Assembly (NCBI GenBank): GCA_030005635.1
Contig: JARUHP010000011.1
Location: 58,043 to 122,042, forward strand
Origin: Deltaproteobacteria bacterium IMCC39146
GTDB taxonomy: Bacteria > Desulfobacterota > Desulfuromonadia > Desulfuromonadales > BM103
Length of the DNA stretch: 64,000 bases
Reading direction: 5' to 3'
Within the stretch, counting starts at the first letter, position 1, and every line of letters begins with the position of its first letter. The notes under the pieces are model-generated. The model worked only from the letters and a program-made list of their open reading frames with translations. It was not told the DNA's origin and ran no database searches. Shown one piece after another: positions 61,300-64,000 of this stretch. A program made the translations under genes and the position numbers.

Positions 61300-62034
61300 A
61301 TGTACAAGTGTAATTGGGCCATTATTGTTCCGATGGCCAATGAGAAAGAGGGCTTCGATCTGTTCATTGCTGAAATGACCAAGGTTTTGGACCGTCTGGC
61401 GTCTGGTGTGGTCTATATTGTTGTCGATAAGGCATCGACGGACAATACCCTCGAGTTGTGTCAGAGCCTTTCCCAAAGGGATTCCAGGTACAAAACGGTG
61501 TGGGCTCCCGAGAACAGGAATGTTGTCGATGCCTATATGCGAGGGTACAGAGAAGCTTTTGAGCATGGGCACGAAATCATCATTGAGATGGACGCAGGTA
61601 TGTCGCATGACCCGAAAGCGATTCCTATGTTCATCCGGGTACTCAACGAAGGCAACGAATGTGCCTTTGGCAGCCGCTTCATCAATGGCGGATCAATGGC
61701 AGATTCGCCGTTCAGACGGAGGCTTCTGTCTCGCGGCGGGACCCTTCTGGCCAACGGCCTCCTCGGCACCCATCTGTTCGATATGACGTCCGGTTATCAA
61801 GGCTTTCATGCTGATGTCGTTGCCAAGCTGTTGAAACATAAGTTTTTGTCGTCGGCACATTTCTATCAAACGGAAATCCGTTACCTGCTGCGCAAACATC
61901 GATGTGCTGAGATCCCGATTCATTACCAGTCACCATCCCCGCGCGTGTCAAAGAATGCGATACGCAATGCTCTGCGTTCACTCGGATTCTATTTCGTCAA
62001 GCGGATTTCCGGCCACCCTGCCACCATCGATTAG
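61300..62034 (+). CDS. Family 2 glycosyltransferase, polyprenol-phosphate sugar synthase-like
   Basis: A 244-residue GT2 enzyme. It has WAIIVPMANEKEGF at the start, VVDKASTDNTLEL (about 41-53), EMDAGMSHDPKAIP (96-109) with the metal-binding D-x-D variant, GSRFINGG and a FDMTSGYQGF motif. The layout is that of dolichol/undecaprenol-phosphate mannose synthases without C-terminal membrane helices. Likely makes a lipid-linked sugar for glycan decoration. Eight bases separate it from the next gene. The context agrees with the GtrA gene nearby. Confidence 0.87.
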   Translation: MYKCNWAIIVPMANEKEGFDLFIAEMTKVLDRLASGVVYIVVDKASTDNTLELCQSLSQRDSRYKTVWAPENRNVVDAYMRGYREAFEHGHEIIIEMDAGMSHDPKAIPMFIRVLNEGNECAFGSRFINGGSMADSPFRRRLLSRGGTLLANGLLGTHLFDMTSGYQGFHADVVAKLLKHKFLSSAHFYQTEIRYLLRKHRCAEIPIHYQSPSPRVSKNAIRNALRSLGFYFVKRISGHPATID

Positions 62035-62042
62035 GATTTAAT

Positions 62043-63047
62043 ATGCAGTCTCCTTCGGCTTTAATCATTACATCCATCTCTGCGCCAAATACTGTACTCA
62101 CTGCCTGTGCAGCGGGCTGCCAATCGCAGGATATCGACTTTATTGTTGTTGGAGATGATAAATCACCAGAAGATTTTCAACTTGAAGGGTGTGACTTCTG
62201 GAGCATTGAGAAACAAAGGAAGTTGCCATTCAGCCTCGCACGGAGTCTGCCAGAGAGACATTATGCCCGAAAGAACCTGGGTTATCTCATCGCAATGGAA
62301 CGCGGCGTTGAAACAATCATTGAAACTGATGACGACAACCTTCCTTTTGACAGTTTCTGGAAGGAACGCCACGCCGAACAATTGGTCAACGTAATCGCGG
62401 AGCAGGGGTGGGTCAATGTCTACCGGCACTTTACTGATGAACCGATATGGCCCAGAGGATACCCCCTTGAGCTCGTTCAGGTTCCACATGTCGTTCTGGA
62501 GGGGGAGCTTTCTAGAGCCTACTGCCCCATCCAACAGGGGCTTGCCGACGGCAATCCAGACGTTGATGCGGTATACCGTCTCATAATGCCTTTACCCGTC
62601 TCGTTCAGAAGTGATCCTCCAATTGCCCTGGGCAAGGGGTGCTGGTCACCGTTCAATAGCCAGAATACGACTTGGTTCAAACCTGCCTTTCCATTGCTTT
62701 ATATCCCATCGTATTGCAGTTTCCGGATGTGTGATATCTGGCGAAGCTTTGTTGCTATGAGGATCTGCTGGGAAAACGATTGGAATGTTATGTTCCATGA
62801 GTCGACGGTTTTCCAAGAAAGGAACGAGCATGACCTGTTGCATGACTTTCGAGATGAGATTCCCGGTTACTTGAACAACATGCGACTCTGTCAGGAACTT
62901 GCAGATCTTGAGTTGAAAGGCGGAAGAGATTATCTTGGTGATGATCTGAAGGGCTGTTATGAGTTGCTTGTCAGCCTTGGGTTTGTTGGCCCGGAAGAAA
63001 TTCCATTGGTTGACGCTTGGCTTGAAGATGTATCGTCTCTCATATGA
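62043..63047 (+). CDS. STELLO-type (DUF288) glycosyltransferase-like protein
   Basis: A 334-residue protein. RKNLGYLIAMERGVETIIETDDDN (in parts; ETDDDN at 94-99 as the probable D-x-D metal site) and the N-terminal ALIITSISAPNTVL match the DUF288/STELLO family, known from plants and animals and scattered bacteria. Other conserved-looking segments are ALGKGCWSPFNSQNTTWF and FRMCDIWRSFVAMRICW. Donor and acceptor are unknown. It is translated right after the GT2 gene and probably works in the same glycan. Confidence 0.8.
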   Translation: MQSPSALIITSISAPNTVLTACAAGCQSQDIDFIVVGDDKSPEDFQLEGCDFWSIEKQRKLPFSLARSLPERHYARKNLGYLIAMERGVETIIETDDDNLPFDSFWKERHAEQLVNVIAEQGWVNVYRHFTDEPIWPRGYPLELVQVPHVVLEGELSRAYCPIQQGLADGNPDVDAVYRLIMPLPVSFRSDPPIALGKGCWSPFNSQNTTWFKPAFPLLYIPSYCSFRMCDIWRSFVAMRICWENDWNVMFHESTVFQERNEHDLLHDFRDEIPGYLNNMRLCQELADLELKGGRDYLGDDLKGCYELLVSLGFVGPEEIPLVDAWLEDVSSLI

Positions 63048-63081
63048 GAGCGTTGCCCTCCTCTGTCCTGATCTGTGCAAA

Positions 63082-63477
63082 TCAGGCTTTGTTGATATCA
63101 ATGCGAGGCGGGTTGAAAACGAAATATTTTCTACCCAGATAATTCCAGGTAAAAACCGTGGCGGTAGCTATTGCTTTTGATGTAATAAGCGCGAGACTTA
63201 ACAAATCGACAGAGCAAAAAAGGATGGCTTGGTGAATCAATAAGCCGATAATGTTTATGAGAAAAAAGGAAAGTAATTCAACTTTTTTCGTAAATCTCAC
63301 ACCTGATTTAAATAGAAGATTAATACAAAGGTAGTAATTCAAAAAGACTGCAAGGGAAAAACTCACAGTACTGACTAGCAGATAGTGGATGTTGAAAAAT
63401 TTTGTAAAAACTATGAATATCGTGACGTCGATGACGGTGCAGACACCGCCGATGCAGGCATATTTAAAAATATTCAT
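63082..63477 (-). CDS. GtrA-family membrane protein
   Basis: A 131-residue protein with four membrane helices: FKYACIGGVCTVIDVTIFIV, HYLLVSTVSFSLAVFLNYYL, SFFLINIIGLLIHQAILF and ITSKAIATATVFTWNYLGRK. GtrA proteins are thought to flip polyprenol-phosphate sugars across the inner membrane. It ends 34 bases past the STELLO-type gene on the opposite strand. The coding region is visibly AT-rich compared with genes to its left, a sign of possible transfer. Confidence 0.87.
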   Translation of the reverse strand: MNIFKYACIGGVCTVIDVTIFIVFTKFFNIHYLLVSTVSFSLAVFLNYYLCINLLFKSGVRFTKKVELLSFFLINIIGLLIHQAILFCSVDLLSLALITSKAIATATVFTWNYLGRKYFVFNPPRIDINKA

Positions 63478-63689
63478 CTCTTGGTCGTCGGTAGTAGCGT
63501 GTTTCTGTATGTGAAGCGGAGATTAAGGGGCAAGACTGTTCTCCAATAGACCCTAGCACATAAACCAATTGGCCTCACAGTGATTTTGTCCTTATGAGTA
63601 TAAAAGTCTTCCAATAGTAGGGCCAGTATCCTCATTGACACATAACGATCGCAATAACTGCCTATTACCTAATGTCCAGGTGAAACAAT

Positions 63690-64000
63690 GCATTCTTCTT
63701 CTGATGTAGCTAAAGAGACAAGATTAAGTAACTTTCTCGGTTCCTCCCTTTTACATGTCGCACTGATCATCATCTTAGGATTCAGTGTCTATTCCAATAC
63801 CTTTCAGGCGCCTTTCGAGTTAGATACGAAGAGGTATGTCGCTGACAATGAATTCCTCCTCAACAACCCCAGCGTGTTGTTTGATGCTGCCAGTGCAATC
63901 GAGGCCTCTTCCATCTCAGACACCTTTAAAACAGGTATCCTGACCAGACGTGTCAGCCTTTTAACATTTGCCCTCAATTACCAATTACATGGTTTAGAGG
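63690..64000 (+). CDS. Large membrane protein, N-terminal part (TPR/glycosyltransferase-like)
   Basis: The first 103 residues of a protein that runs off the window. One hydrophobic segment (SSLLHVALIIILGFSVYSNTF) is followed by NPSVLFDAASAIEAS and RVSLLTFALNYQLHGLE. The final motif is typical of membrane proteins with TPR repeats and a C-glycosyl/mannosyltransferase-type core. ATG is preceded by CAGGTG. Assignment is tentative because only the beginning is visible. Confidence 0.7.

Overview
The window reads as chromosome from a Gram-negative, respiratory deltaproteobacterium of the Desulfuromonadales/Geobacterales type (inference). The grounds are an RNase G gene next to a two-part radical-SAM/DUF2344 gene, CXXCH cytochromes (one with eight haem motifs) beside an outer-membrane barrel, gatCAB followed by mtnA and glnE, PilZ, DUF4388 and GGDEF/EAL signalling proteins, and polyamine synthesis through carboxynorspermidine-type enzymes. 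I recognised no rRNA, tRNA, phage, intact insertion sequence or CRISPR array.

Layout. 0-6 kb: partial RNase G, radical-SAM protein, small cytochrome c5-like protein, two tandem 48-residue membrane microproteins, and a rubrerythrin-like protein. 6-14 kb: an exported protein, a PilZ protein, a Nudix hydrolase, a CLC channel, a small membrane protein and a very large AsmA/DUF748 protein. 14-21 kb: a TetR-outer membrane factor-adaptor-RND pump operon joined by 1-4 base overlaps. 21-23 kb: TtcA-like protein and a PilZ protein. 22.7-32.4 kb: one long leftward run gatC-gatA-gatB-mtnA-glnE-response regulator. 32.7-34 kb: OmpA-like lipoprotein and TatA. 34-38 kb: leftward respiratory cluster of two monohaem cytochromes, an outer-membrane barrel and an octahaem cytochrome. 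38.5-43 kb: a membrane PAS-GGDEF-EAL protein, a second rubrerythrin-like protein, a ferritin and an unknown exported protein. 43-46.5 kb: EngB, a CobC-like phosphatase, CbiET and a hotdog thioesterase. 47-50 kb: divergent gap and class II aldolase genes. 50-61 kb: a ChaN-PDZ lipoprotein, then polyamine genes (carboxynorspermidine dehydrogenase, carboxynorspermidine decarboxylase, arginine decarboxylase) interrupted by a GDP-fucose cassette (gmd, fcl, manC). 61-64 kb: a surface-glycan or lipid-glycosylation group (GT2, STELLO-type GT, GtrA, start of a large membrane protein).

The long spacers, especially 30-61 kb, are filled with dispersed imperfect inverted repeats. I separate at least three families: a CTAG-ended element with 38-base and about 170-base forms, a paired-arm element built on arms like GCAAAGACGCAAAG, and an element built on arms like GACGCAGAG that twice sits nested inside the paired-arm element. 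A fourth unit of about 105 bases occurs twice in inverted orientation 14 kb apart. The most unusual items are the tandem microproteins, the repeat system (including stop codons that lie inside repeat ends), the GDP-fucose cassette bracketed by opposite repeat arms inside the polyamine locus, and the cytochrome/barrel cluster with a perfect 12+12 palindrome upstream.
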